Origin: an uncultured Chlorobiota bacterium | GTDB lineage: Bacteria; Bacteroidota; Ignavibacteria; UBA10030; UBA6906 | Direction: 5' to 3' | DNA length: 37,491 nucleotides | Assembly: GCA_900696645.1 (NCBI GenBank) | Contig: CAADGV010000028.1 | Coordinates: 1 to 37,491 of the forward strand | Shown: positions 8,211-16,723 of the stretch, piece by piece | Layout of the letters: each line of letters begins with the position of its first letter | Numbering within the stretch: position 1 is the stretch's first letter | The notes under the pieces: generated by a model | What the model was told of the DNA's origin: nothing | Database searches by the model: none | What the model saw: the letters and a program-made list of their open reading frames with translations, nothing else | Made by a program: the position numbers and the translations under genes

Positions 8211-8295
8211 TGCCACAGAGGCGCACAGGCACAGAGAATATCTCCCTGAAGTTTCCATATCAACAATATCTCCGTGCCTCAGTGACTCGGTGGCA
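8211..8295. repeat. Long imperfect inverted repeat between convergent aceB and lptD
   Basis: The left arm (about 8211-8242, starting TGCCACAGAGG) and the reverse complement of the right arm (about 8264-8295, starting TGCCACCGAGTCA) align over roughly 32 bases with several mismatches. Both contain GGCAC(A/G)GAGA. The arms sit between two convergent stop codons (8204 and 8308), so a hairpin could end transcription from both sides. There is no long T-run. The GCCACAGAGGCACAGAG wording looks like a dispersed intergenic element seen in many environmental genomes, recalled from memory and not checked. Confidence 0.6.
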
Positions 8296-8307
8296 GATTG
8301 TCAAACA

Positions 8308-10983
8308 TTAGAAAATGTTTCTTGCACTCTCCTGCTTCGTTACCTTAACATCCTGCAGCTGCGGCGCCTTCAACCGGATTTCCAGCCTGTAATTCCGGTT
8401 GGGGCCGGTCGGTACCCAGTTGAACGTCATCTCCCAACAATGTAAGTCACGATACACACTCACCTGTGGCGCAGCAAACATCCGATTCACTAAATCGTAG
8501 TTTGTGCTTGCCGAGATCTTCCAATTCTCTGTCAGACTGAAACTGAGCGACGCCGAAAGGTTTGAACTGCGAAATTTATTGCGGGGGTCGTGTTGCGATT
8601 GCGAGAAGTTGTACGAGAGATCAAGTCTCCACGGAATGCTGAAATCGGGTGTCGGGTCATCATAGAGCTGCCGTATACCGCTTTGTCGGCGCAACGAGTC
8701 TTCCGCCGAAAGTATGGGACCTGCGGTCGATTGCTTCTTTTCTCCGCTCAAAGACGTCGAAAGACTGATATTGAAATTCGTGAGTTGAGCGAGTTGCCCG
8801 GTTTCTTTGACGAGAAACTTGTTGACTCTTCGGCCGATGCGGGGATCGAGCGGATCGGGTTCAAATTTGTAGAGATTGAAACTTGAGCTGCCGCTGATGT
8901 TCAACAGCGTTCCGATATTCGTCCGGTAGCCGAGGGAAATCTCGTCAAACCTCAAGCTGTCACGCGCAAAATTGTAGCCCGTCGAGATGTCAAAATTTAA
9001 TAGCTGAAATTTGTTGTCCTGCCCTGCGGAATCGGACGATTCGGTTTTCATCTCAATCACATTCCCAATCCGCAGTCCAACCGCCTGACGTTCTTCACCC
9101 GGCGCCCCTCCAAACACTTCACGATCGTAGAATCCGTATTTCTGGACCCGCCCGAACTGGTCAACGTACGTTCCGAAATACCCGAACGACGGCTTCGAGA
9201 AATCAGGTTGATACGTGTAGCTGATAGACGGCGTCACTTGATGCCGGATGCCTTTGATGCCCAGAATATTCGGCTGCAAAATACCGAAAAATTTCGTACC
9301 AGCGGAGACGCCAAGGTTGAAGTAACGAACGGCCTTAACCGATTTCACTTCGGACTCAGCAACACGGTACGTGGTATCGCGACGATCCTCCGAAGGATCG
9401 CGTTCAGAAATCACTGTTTCCAATGTGCGTCGTGTACTGTGATCATACCATTTCTCCGTGTAATTGATAAATGGGGTAATATTGAAGTAGCCGAGCTTTG
9501 GCGCGGCATTGATAGTGACGTTATGCTGCACACCCCGGCGTTCTTCAACACGTTCAACACCAAGTGTGTCGGCTTTATACTGGTTACGGTTGTTCAACAG
9601 TTGTCCGCCGTAGGTGTAGCCGATCAGATCGTACCATGCTGATGACGAGCCGCCCGAACTCTTGTTGGACCTAAACGGAAAACTTTGCCCGCGATTGAAA
9701 CTCAGGTTCGGTAACGCATCGCTTATCTCCAGTTGCCCCGGCTGCGCCGTGAGATTCTGCCTTCGGCTCACATTCAGTGTAAGGCTGTTCGGAGTTCCCT
9801 CCCACGACTTTGAAAGTGTCGCGTTTGAGTAGATTTCCTGTCGCAGAAGGTCATCCAACCTGTAACTGACATTTTGATAATACGATGAACCGCTGGTGAA
9901 CGTAAAATCAACAACAAGCCTCGTTGTGGGATTGAATTCCTGATTATGTCCGACGTGAATATTGAAGACCTTCTGATTCGAATACTTAGGATCACCGCGT
10001 TCGCGTGAGATTGTTTTCGCGTATGACCCGCTGATTCCGCCCGTGAAACTGTATCGCAATGCGTAACGGAAGTCGGAATACAGAACCCAACTCCCTTTCG
10101 TGTAGCCGTCTCCTTTAATGCTCCAGTCCATGTAATCATTGATTGCCCAATAGTATCCGAGGTGCAGCAGGTAGCGACCGCGACCGTTTTCTCCGCTGCT
10201 CTCACCATAGGCAGGCCCGATAATACCCGACCGCCTCCCTCTCTCCGTGGGAAAAATCCCGAACGGCAATGCAAACACGGGCACATCCGAGACATACAGA
10301 TAAATCGGGCGGGCAACAATGTTCTCTTTCAGTGTGATCTTCATCTCCGGGCTGCCAAAATAGTAATGCGGATGGTCGGCGTCGCAAGTTGTGTACTTGC
10401 CATCTGCAACGAACAGCACGTCGGTACCTATCTTCTTGATCTCCTCACCACGATAATAGCCTCCTTCAATATCCGTTTTACCGACGTCGATCTTTCCTTT
10501 CTTCGTCTTGAAGTTGTAGGAGATCCTCTGTCCGCGATATGTTTCATTTCCGTCAATGAGATCCGGTGCCCCGCGTATGCCACTCTTCGATGTATCCGAC
10601 GTGTCGGGAACCCCTTGCGCATTCAGCACGGAGGTATTCCAATTCACATCAATATACTCCGCTTTTATCCCCATCTCCTTGTATCTGATGCTGCTTGAAC
10701 CGTGAAGGTACATCGTCCGGTTGCGCAGAGAGTAGATGATGGAATCCTGCGCGATGTAGGAAACGACAGAATCAATTCCCGAAGGCGATTGCGGTACAAG
10801 CAGCGAGTCAGTTGCCGTGGTATCCGATGCTTGTTGAGAAAGGGTGTCGGAAGGAGATCGGTTTGTCGTGTCTTGCATGACGCGAATGGTCTGCGGCAGA
10901 TCGCGGATTTGCCCCCAAGCCGGCGCGTTTGCAGCCACGAGCAGAAACACTAACAGAACAATATTGGGAATCGGCTTCGGCAT
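8308..10983 (-). CDS. lptD: LPS assembly outer membrane protein LptD
   Basis: LptD is the outer-membrane beta-barrel that inserts lipopolysaccharide into the outer leaflet. The 891-residue protein has a signal peptide (MPKPIPN then a hydrophobic stretch ending PAWG), a linker rich in Ser/Thr/Asp, an OstA/LptA-like periplasmic domain (about 80-240, with YLHGSSSIRYKEMGIKAEYI and the landmark YTTCDADHPHYYF), and a long barrel with alternating aromatic strands. It ends with HCWEMTFNW and EIRLKAPQLQD, typical of LptD from the Bacteroidetes/Chlorobi group. The ATG at 10983 overlaps the rarA stop by one base (TAATG), so translation is coupled; a GTG at 11004 is less likely. Only two cysteines are evident in the mature protein, fewer than the four of the E. 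coli enzyme. Confidence 0.9.
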   Translation of the reverse strand: MPKPIPNIVLLVFLLVAANAPAWGQIRDLPQTIRVMQDTTNRSPSDTLSQQASDTTATDSLLVPQSPSGIDSVVSYIAQDSIIYSLRNRTMYLHGSSSIRYKEMGIKAEYIDVNWNTSVLNAQGVPDTSDTSKSGIRGAPDLIDGNETYRGQRISYNFKTKKGKIDVGKTDIEGGYYRGEEIKKIGTDVLFVADGKYTTCDADHPHYYFGSPEMKITLKENIVARPIYLYVSDVPVFALPFGIFPTERGRRSGIIGPAYGESSGENGRGRYLLHLGYYWAINDYMDWSIKGDGYTKGSWVLYSDFRYALRYSFTGGISGSYAKTISRERGDPKYSNQKVFNIHVGHNQEFNPTTRLVVDFTFTSGSSYYQNVSYRLDDLLRQEIYSNATLSKSWEGTPNSLTLNVSRRQNLTAQPGQLEISDALPNLSFNRGQSFPFRSNKSSGGSSSAWYDLIGYTYGGQLLNNRNQYKADTLGVERVEERRGVQHNVTINAAPKLGYFNITPFINYTEKWYDHSTRRTLETVISERDPSEDRRDTTYRVAESEVKSVKAVRYFNLGVSAGTKFFGILQPNILGIKGIRHQVTPSISYTYQPDFSKPSFGYFGTYVDQFGRVQKYGFYDREVFGGAPGEERQAVGLRIGNVIEMKTESSDSAGQDNKFQLLNFDISTGYNFARDSLRFDEISLGYRTNIGTLLNISGSSSFNLYKFEPDPLDPRIGRRVNKFLVKETGQLAQLTNFNISLSTSLSGEKKQSTAGPILSAEDSLRRQSGIRQLYDDPTPDFSIPWRLDLSYNFSQSQHDPRNKFRSSNLSASLSFSLTENWKISASTNYDLVNRMFAAPQVSVYRDLHCWEMTFNWVPTGPNRNYRLEIRLKAPQLQDVKVTKQESARNIF

Positions 10984-12305
10984 TACCGCTTTCTCGACTT
11001 CCACCAGCTTAGCAGCCGTCCGCGGATTTTCTTTTCGCCACCAAGTTCCGTGGGACGGTAGTAGATGCGGTTCTTCAACCCGTCCGGCAGATACTGCTGC
11101 TCGACGAAATGCTGATCAAAGTCATGGCTGTACTTGTAGTCGGCGCCATAGTCGAGATCTTTCATGAGCTTGGTCGGGGCGTTCCGCAAATGTAACGGTA
11201 CAGGTTCATCCGGTCTCGTCTTCACATCACTCATCGCCTCGTTGATGGCCATGTACGATGCATTGCTTTTCAAGCACGACGCAAGATACGTTGCAGTCTG
11301 TGCAAGCACGATGCGGGCTTCCGGCATCCCGATGTAATCAACTGCCGTGAAGCATGAAGTCGCCAGCGTTAACGCGTACGGGTCTGCATTCCCGATATCT
11401 TCTGATGCAAGAATGATCATCCGTCGCGCAATGAATTTCGGATCTTCTCCCCCTTCAAGCATCCGCGCAAGCCAATACACCGAGGCATCGGGGTCGCTTC
11501 CCCTCACACTCTTGATGAATGCTGAAATAACATTGTAATGCTCTTCGCCCCCTTTGTCATACTTCAGGTATTTCCGTTGAAAAGCTTCTTCGATATGCTG
11601 CTTTTTGACAATGCGCTTGCCTTGAGCATCAGGCTTCGTCAAGTTGATTGCGGTTTCGAGTCCGTTCAGCAACATGCGCGCATCGCCGCCGGAAAGATGA
11701 ATCAGATACTCACGATCATCAATGTAAATATCCTGCTTACCCAACACCCAATCCGACTTCAGTGCATGATCGATAATCTTGCGAAGATGCTCGTTGGTGA
11801 GTGGCTGCAAGACATACACACGTGAGCGGGAAAGCAAAGGCGAGATCACTTCAAACGAAGGGTTCTCCGTTGTTGCACCAATCAATGTAATCAGCCCGTC
11901 TTCGACACTGTGCAACAGCGCATCCTGCTGTGCCTTGTTGAAGCGGTGGATTTCGTCAATGAAGAGAATGGTATTACGCTGAAAGTGCTTCCTGTTGCGT
12001 GCCGCCTTGTCGAGAACTTCGCGAACATCCTTCACGCCTGAGGCAACAGCGTTCAGTTGAAAGAAATCAGCTTTTGTGTGTCGGGCAATGATGCGAGCGA
12101 GGGTCGTTTTGCCGCTTCCGGGCGGGCCCCAGAAGATCATAGAGGGCAAGCGGTCGCTTTCAATCAGAACGCTGAGTGGCTTCCCTTCTCCTAACAGATG
12201 TTCCTGTCCCGCAAACTCGTCAAGCGATTGCGGACGAACGCGTTCGGCAAGCGGAGTAAATGTTGATGGCGGGTTGGATTGAGGTGTAGAGTCGAAGAGT
12301 TCCAT
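10983..12305 (-). CDS. rarA: Replication-associated recombination protein A (AAA+ ATPase)
   Basis: RarA (MgsA) is a RecA-era clamp-loader-like AAA+ ATPase that acts at stalled replication forks and binds SSB. The 440-residue protein opens with PLAERVRPQSLDEFAGQEHL, has Walker A GPPGSGKT (60-67), Walker B LFIDEIHRF (114-122), sensor GATTENPSFEV, and the C-terminal MgsA domain with VRGSDPDASVYWLARMLEGG and YMAINEA. The ATG at 12305 gives the family N-terminus; an in-frame ATG at 12356 would add 17 unrelated residues. No clear SD is present. It follows divIC after 65 bp that contain a 19-bp palindrome and is coupled to lptD. Confidence 0.96.
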   Translation of the reverse strand: MELFDSTPQSNPPSTFTPLAERVRPQSLDEFAGQEHLLGEGKPLSVLIESDRLPSMIFWGPPGSGKTTLARIIARHTKADFFQLNAVASGVKDVREVLDKAARNRKHFQRNTILFIDEIHRFNKAQQDALLHSVEDGLITLIGATTENPSFEVISPLLSRSRVYVLQPLTNEHLRKIIDHALKSDWVLGKQDIYIDDREYLIHLSGGDARMLLNGLETAINLTKPDAQGKRIVKKQHIEEAFQRKYLKYDKGGEEHYNVISAFIKSVRGSDPDASVYWLARMLEGGEDPKFIARRMIILASEDIGNADPYALTLATSCFTAVDYIGMPEARIVLAQTATYLASCLKSNASYMAINEAMSDVKTRPDEPVPLHLRNAPTKLMKDLDYGADYKYSHDFDQHFVEQQYLPDGLKNRIYYRPTELGGEKKIRGRLLSWWKSRKR

Positions 12306-12332
12306 TCGGTTCGATCGCAGAGTACCGGTCGG

Positions 12333-12351
12333 GATTACGGCGGCCGTAATC
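12333..12351. repeat. Perfect 19-bp palindrome upstream of rarA
   Basis: GATTACGGC (12333-12341), a central G, and GCCGTAATC (12343-12351) form a perfect 9-bp-arm palindrome, ending 27 nt before the rarA start codon. It could be a dimer-binding operator or a hairpin in the divIC-rarA intergenic RNA. There is no T-run, so an intrinsic terminator is unlikely. Confidence 0.65.
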
Positions 12352-12370
12352 AGCAATCCGCAATCTCACA

Positions 12371-12712
12371 TCATTTTCTGTTCACCTTGTAGACGGTTTC
12401 TCCTTCGCGGATCATCCCGTATTTTTCACGGGCAACCTTCTCGACCGCCTGCGGATCACCTTCGAGCGCCTTTGCTTCGGATTGCAGGCGCTTGGTCTCC
12501 TCTTCAGCCGCCTGGATTTTCGCAACAAGCTCCGCCTTCTGATTTTGCAGACGGATGCGTTGGAGGATTCCATGGCTCCCCACCAACGCATAGAGAGCAA
12601 TAGCCGATCCGATAATGAATCTAACCATGAAGCGTTTGTTCTTCAACAAACGAACGAGCTTCGTCTTGACGTTCGAGCTTCTGTTACTCTTGCGGTAGAA
12701 AAGACTGTCCAT
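12371..12712 (-). CDS. Septum formation initiator, FtsB/DivIC family
   Basis: A 113-residue bitopic membrane protein: a basic N-terminus (residues 1-30), one transmembrane helix (about 29-47, MVRFIIGSAIALYALVG), then a heptad-rich coiled coil (about 50-85, with AELVAKIQAAEEETKRLQSE) and the family ending DPQAVEKVAREKYGMIREGE. Proteins of this kind join FtsL and FtsQ/DivIB in the divisome. The call between FtsB and DivIC cannot be made from sequence. The ATG at 12712 has no clear SD. It is the first gene of the divIC-rarA-lptD run. Confidence 0.9.
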   Translation of the reverse strand: MDSLFYRKSNRSSNVKTKLVRLLKNKRFMVRFIIGSAIALYALVGSHGILQRIRLQNQKAELVAKIQAAEEETKRLQSEAKALEGDPQAVEKVAREKYGMIREGETVYKVNRK

Positions 12713-12781
12713 AACGCACGCAATGTACCAATATTTTCAAGGCTTTGCAACCGCACAAACGTCACGTTCTAAGCCGATAAC

Positions 12782-12814
12782 AAAAGGCCGAACCCGTTTC
12801 CGCGGGTCCGGCCT
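12782..12814 (-). terminator. Intrinsic terminator of the YfaP-like lipoprotein gene
   Basis: Read on the minus strand, AGGCCGGACCCG pairs with CGGGTTCGGCCT (12-bp stem with one G-T pair, 6-nt loop) and is followed by TTTTG. It begins 24 nt after the stop codon at 12839. Confidence 0.85.
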
Positions 12815-12838
12815 GAAACTGCGTGCAGAAAGCTACAC

Positions 12839-13975
12839 CTACTTTGCAGCTTGTTTCGGAGGCAGCGCTACCGGCCTGAAGGAACTATCTGCCGGATTTG
12901 AAACCCCGTCCCGAATTGTGTTGACAAACGTCACTGCCTGCGTCGCGCCGTTAATGTCATACGCATACCACTGATTACCGGCTATGCCCGTTACTATATG
13001 ATCTTCGCGAACAAGTCCCGCTGACGTGTACACGCGGAGTGTTGCACCGGATGAGTCGGACATAAAGTGACTCCCCGTTGTATTGCGATTGCTGTAGTCA
13101 TGTATCTTGTATCGCAGCGTGCCGGGAAAGAATTTGAAAATCGTGATTGTTTCCGGACCGTAGGAGGTAACATCATCATGATCCAGATATGCGACCGTGT
13201 CGCCATTTGCAGCCTGTACAACCCGATTCGCATAGTAAACGTGGTATCGCGGGCGGCCCGCCACTGCCGTACTGTCGCCTGTCAGGTGTGAATCAAGATC
13301 GGACGGCTTCGATCCCCAGTTGAGGACAATTCTCATCTGACCCGCCGGAACCGGCTGGGTCACAGTTGTCGTAAATTGTGTGGCAGTTGTATCTGTGACG
13401 GATCTGTTTGCAACGAGTGGCACGCGGCCGGCAGCATGGATTGCATACACGTATGTGCCGAGTGTGAGAGCCGTTGTGAATTGACCCTGCGCATTTGTTG
13501 TGAGATCCGGGAAGCGATAGCCGGTCGTATCGTTATTTGATCCGACAAAGAACCGTACTGTTGCGCCGGAAATTGCCGAACCTGTTTGGGCATCATTTAC
13601 AGTACCGGTAATCTGTTGCGCAGCAAGAATTGTTGTCCCCGCCGCAACACTCGTTTGCCCCGAAGGAATAACAACATTGATGTATGCTGTAGGCCGCCCG
13701 GCCGCGGAAATCACGATGGTATAACGTCCCGCGGCATTCACGGCTACTTGCCACACACCCGAAGCGTTGCTCGTTCCCGATGCAGCCGGTGAACCCGTAA
13801 CTGCCGTGCCCGCGTAGCACTGAACCGCAGCTCCTGAAATTACCTGACCGCCAAATGCCTGCACAGTCCCCGATACGTTTATGCCTCCCGACGGTTCGGA
13901 ACCGGAACTGTCTTTCTTGCAACCTGCAATCAACAATGCACAACAGACACCAAAGATGAGAACAGCATTCTTCAT
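12839..13975 (-). CDS. Lipoprotein with carboxypeptidase-regulatory-like domains and YfaP-like C-terminal domain
   Basis: A 378-residue protein with a lipoprotein signal (LLIAGC, Cys19) followed by a Ser/Gly linker. Two repeats of a beta-sandwich domain of the carboxypeptidase regulatory-like type follow (about 32-118 and 119-205), each with GTV...SGA-V and a YxYxIxAAGR-like end. The C-terminal third has RIVLNWGSKPSDLDSHLTG, YHVYYAN, LDHDDVTSYGPETITI and YKIHDYSN, the pattern of YfaP/DUF2135-like domains. Function is unknown; it is anchored in the envelope and probably binds something outside the cell. The SD AAGGGAGGT is strong. The gene has its own terminator and a poly-T hairpin just upstream. 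Confidence 0.85.
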   Translation of the reverse strand: MKNAVLIFGVCCALLIAGCKKDSSGSEPSGGINVSGTVQAFGGQVISGAAVQCYAGTAVTGSPAASGTSNASGVWQVAVNAAGRYTIVISAAGRPTAYINVVIPSGQTSVAAGTTILAAQQITGTVNDAQTGSAISGATVRFFVGSNNDTTGYRFPDLTTNAQGQFTTALTLGTYVYAIHAAGRVPLVANRSVTDTTATQFTTTVTQPVPAGQMRIVLNWGSKPSDLDSHLTGDSTAVAGRPRYHVYYANRVVQAANGDTVAYLDHDDVTSYGPETITIFKFFPGTLRYKIHDYSNRNTTGSHFMSDSSGATLRVYTSAGLVREDHIVTGIAGNQWYAYDINGATQAVTFVNTIRDGVSNPADSSFRPVALPPKQAAK

Positions 13976-14006
13976 ACTACCTCCCTTGATAAATTATTGG
14001 TATGAG

Positions 14007-14043
14007 AAAAAAAAAGCACAAACATTCGGATGAATATTCGTGC
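14007..14043 (-). terminator. Intrinsic terminator downstream of ddl, possibly an attenuator of the lipoprotein gene
   Basis: Read on the minus strand, GCACGAATATTC and GAATGTTTGTGC pair (12-bp stem with G-T pairs, 4-nt loop) and are followed by nine T. The T-run ends 31 nt before the lipoprotein ATG at 13975 and lies about 190 nt after the ddl stop. Confidence 0.75.
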
Positions 14044-14090
14044 ATTTCTTATGAGAACGGTTTTTACTGCGTTGTACGCTGATGGAGTAT

Positions 14091-14170
14091 AGTCAAGGTT
14101 GACTCAAGTATCAAGGTCGTGTGATGCGTATCTCGCTGAAGGAGAAAAGGGGTGTTGCAATATTCAACAC
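14091..14170. repeat. Two short inverted repeats in the ddl-lipoprotein intergenic region
   Basis: AGTCAA-GG-TTGACT at 14091-14104 is a perfect palindrome with 6-bp arms. GTGTTG (14152-14157) and CAACAC (14165-14170) are exact inverted arms around an AT-rich heptamer. Both lie between the ddl stop and the terminator; they may be RNA structure or operators. The rest of 13976-14229 shows nothing else I can support. Confidence 0.4.
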
Positions 14171-14229
14171 TTCATGACGTTTCGGCGAAGAGGTGAGCGA
14201 ATAGAATGTGTGTAGATAATGGACTCAAA

Positions 14230-15366
14230 CTACGAAATGTACCACTCTTCACGTGGACGGTAGGTTGTCCGACTTTTCCCATTCTCCTCATAACGGTCCA
14301 GTGCAAGTTGAATAAGCCGGTCAAGAAGTTGTGAGTAGGAGATGCCCGATACCTCCCACAGTTTTGGGTACATACTGATGGATGTGAAGCCGGGAATGGT
14401 GTTGATTTCGTTCAGAAAAATTCTGTTTGACTTCTTTGTTACGAAGAAATCAACCCGCGCCATACCGGCACAATCCAATGTCGTGAATGCCTTTACTGCA
14501 AGCTGACGCAGTTGTCTCGCGGTCTCTTTTGGCATCTTTGCCGGAATTTCGGCACGCGACTTCCCGTCCACGTACTTTGCGTCGTAGTCATAGAATTCAC
14601 TCGAGGGAATGATTTCGCCCGGAACTGATGCAATGGGTTCGTCATTTCCCAGCACGCTGACTTCGATTTCGCGGGCATTCCTGACGCCTTGTTCAACAAT
14701 GACTTTTCGATCGTATTCTGCTGCGAGTTCAACCGCTGCAAGCAATTCCCTCCTGTCGTGGGCCTTGGAAATGCCAACGCTCGATCCCGTATTCGCCGGC
14801 TTGACAAACACCGGATATCGCAGGGTTTTCTCGACGGCGACAGCAACTCTTTTAGGGTTCGCACGACAGTGAGCCGAAAGGAACCATGAGTACTTCACAA
14901 TCGGAAGCCCGGCCTGTTTGTGAAGTTGTTTCTGCACAATCTTATCCATACCGACAGCGGAAGCAAGTACTCCCGCACCGACATAAGGAAGGTTTGCCAA
15001 CTCCAGCAATCCCTGCAATGTTCCGTCTTCTCCAAACGTTCCATGAACTACCGGAAACACGACATCAAGCTTCATCTCTGTCCGCGTGTCTCCGCTCAGA
15101 GAGACGAGCGACTGCCGGGTCGGTTCCGGAACAAGAAATCGTTCAGGCGCCCGTTCAAGTCCCTCTTTTGATTTGAGTAGCTGTAGAGATTCCTGCGAAC
15201 TGATCCAGCGGCCTTCTTTCGTGATGCCAATAGGAACAACGTCATATTTCGTTTTGTCGAGTGCATTGATGATGGAGGTTGCGGAAACAAGCGAGACTTC
15301 GTGTTCGCCTGAACGGCCGCCGAAAATTACGCCGACTCGAAGCTTTCTATCTGCAGGGTTGGTCAA
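14230..15366 (-). CDS. ddl: D-alanine--D-alanine ligase
   Basis: An ATP-grasp enzyme (EC 6.3.2.4) that joins two D-alanines for the peptidoglycan precursor. The 378-residue length fits the DdlA-type enzyme. Landmarks are [19 protein letters not shown] (11-29), [36 protein letters not shown] and, near the end, RVDFFVTK and [19 protein letters not shown] with the metal-binding Asn/Glu. The start has no rival. It is the last gene of the long operon, 35 nt after the aldolase, and a terminator follows about 190 nt downstream. Confidence 0.97.
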   Translation of the reverse strand: MTNPADRKLRVGVIFGGRSGEHEVSLVSATSIINALDKTKYDVVPIGITKEGRWISSQESLQLLKSKEGLERAPERFLVPEPTRQSLVSLSGDTRTEMKLDVVFPVVHGTFGEDGTLQGLLELANLPYVGAGVLASAVGMDKIVQKQLHKQAGLPIVKYSWFLSAHCRANPKRVAVAVEKTLRYPVFVKPANTGSSVGISKAHDRRELLAAVELAAEYDRKVIVEQGVRNAREIEVSVLGNDEPIASVPGEIIPSSEFYDYDAKYVDGKSRAEIPAKMPKETARQLRQLAVKAFTTLDCAGMARVDFFVTKKSNRIFLNEINTIPGFTSISMYPKLWEVSGISYSQLLDRLIQLALDRYEENGKSRTTYRPREEWYIS

Positions 15367-15401
15367 GACGTTGTCGCAATAGATTTTGTTGAAGTGGTGG
15401 A

Positions 15402-16157
15402 TTAGTGAAGTCCGAGTTCTTGAAGTTTCTGCTCAATGTACGTTCGCAACTCCGGTTCGGTAAGTTCTGTTGATGGAACTTCAGGAATTTCACATGCGAT
15501 TTTGTTGGAGAAATCCTTGCCATAGCTCTGTACACTAACAGCACGCAGTTTCGCCAGTTGGTCTTCCGAAAGTGTCCGCACTCCGCCAAGCATGTGAGCT
15601 ATGAATGTAATCTGAGCCGCGTGCTCAACCTTCTCCATCTTGAAATAGGCATCATACACATCCGGCCCGAATGCAACAGCGCCGTGATTGGCAAGGAGAA
15701 TTGCGTCCCCTTTTTGAATAAACGGTGCGAGTGACGCGGCTACTTCGGGGGTCGATGGGGTTGCGTACTCGGCAAGGGGTATGGCCCCAAGCCCGACAAT
15801 CACCTCCGGGAACGTACAGAGATCAAGCCCGATTCTTGCGGTGGCAAAACCTGTTGCATAAACCGGATGTGCATGCACCACGGCATTCACATCGCTGCGC
15901 TGACTGTAAATAAAGAGATGCATACCCACTTCCGTCGAAGGCCTGCCTGCTCCGCTTGTTTGGCGGCCGTCGGGCGCGACTTCGACAACATCATCTCTTG
16001 TTACCATCCCTTTGTTGATACCTGATCGTGTCGTGAGAATGTTGCCGTTTGCCAGCCGAACGCTGACATTGCCGTCAGTAGCGGCAACCATCCCCCGTGC
16101 ATACAAGCGATGGCAAACGTCAAGCAGTTGCGTAAGAATGTCAGATGATCCGGTCAT
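15402..16157 (-). CDS. Class II aldolase/adducin family protein (fuculose-phosphate aldolase-like)
   Basis: A 251-residue protein of the zinc-dependent class II aldolase family. The metal-binding set is visible: Glu76 (STEVGMH), His95 and His97 (HAHPVYATG) and His158 (LLANHGAVAFG), and TDGNVSVRL near the start is also typical. Likely reaction: cleavage of L-fuculose-1-phosphate or a related sugar phosphate into dihydroxyacetone phosphate and an aldehyde; the exact substrate is not readable. It is longer than E. coli FucA by about 35 residues because of a C-terminal tail. It lies 62 nt downstream of the TlpA-like gene; methylthioribulose-phosphate dehydratase is a less likely alternative. Confidence 0.85.
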   Translation of the reverse strand: MTGSSDILTQLLDVCHRLYARGMVAATDGNVSVRLANGNILTTRSGINKGMVTRDDVVEVAPDGRQTSGAGRPSTEVGMHLFIYSQRSDVNAVVHAHPVYATGFATARIGLDLCTFPEVIVGLGAIPLAEYATPSTPEVAASLAPFIQKGDAILLANHGAVAFGPDVYDAYFKMEKVEHAAQITFIAHMLGGVRTLSEDQLAKLRAVSVQSYGKDFSNKIACEIPEVPSTELTEPELRTYIEQKLQELGLH

Positions 16158-16219
16158 TGAAGAAGTCAGGAATGCAACTCAATAATAGCGAAAGGCAGGG
16201 TGAGTTTCAAATCGTGAGA

Positions 16220-16723
16220 TCACTGCTGAAGGAGAGGCGCTACGAGACTCTCAAGCTCCGATTTGTTTAATTCTTCAACCTTCATGGTCACAAGCTCGCC
16301 CTTGCGGTTATAGATGAATGTTGCAGGAACGGCGCCGCTCCAGCGGGGATGCATCGCATTGATGAACTTCTCATCATCATCGGTTTCTTTGATATATGAC
16401 GGAAACGTAACATTTACGCGGCGCAAAAAGGATGTTACTTTCTGTCTGGCTCTTGCGTCATCATCAATCGAAACAAACACGACGTCAAGCCCCTTCTCCG
16501 AGTGTGTGTTCTGCAGCTTGAGGAATTCAGGAAGCTCCTCGACACAGGGCTTGCACCACGTTGCCCAGAAGTTCATGACGAGGACCCTCCCCTTCGATTT
16601 CTCCCTTAGCTGATCGAATCCGTTTTCGTCAATGGGTAACAAAACAGGCACCGGGCTTGTGCCCTGCGCCTGCCCTGCAGACACAGCTACTAGACAGATC
16701 AACACAACGGCGAATACGCGCAT
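16220..16723 (-). CDS. TlpA-like thiol:disulfide oxidoreductase
   Basis: A 167-residue exported thioredoxin-fold protein. The signal peptide is residues 1-20 (ending AGQAQ), and the redox centre WCKPC (Cys57, Cys60) sits in NFWATWCKPCVEELP, the TlpA/ResA signature. The cis-proline region AVPATFIYN is present. It probably reduces or oxidises disulfides in the periplasm, for example during cytochrome c maturation. Its ATG overlaps the stop of the upstream redoxin by one base (TAATG), so the two are translationally coupled. Confidence 0.88.
   Translation of the reverse strand: MRVFAVVLICLVAVSAGQAQGTSPVPVLLPIDENGFDQLREKSKGRVLVMNFWATWCKPCVEELPEFLKLQNTHSEKGLDVVFVSIDDDARARQKVTSFLRRVNVTFPSYIKETDDDEKFINAMHPRWSGAVPATFIYNRKGELVTMKVEELNKSELESLVAPLLQQ

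Noticed and set aside
8182-8445. Plus-strand frame spanning the aceB stop and the inverted repeat
   Set aside because: It overlaps the aceB end and the lptD end, has no domain signature, and spans a probable terminator.
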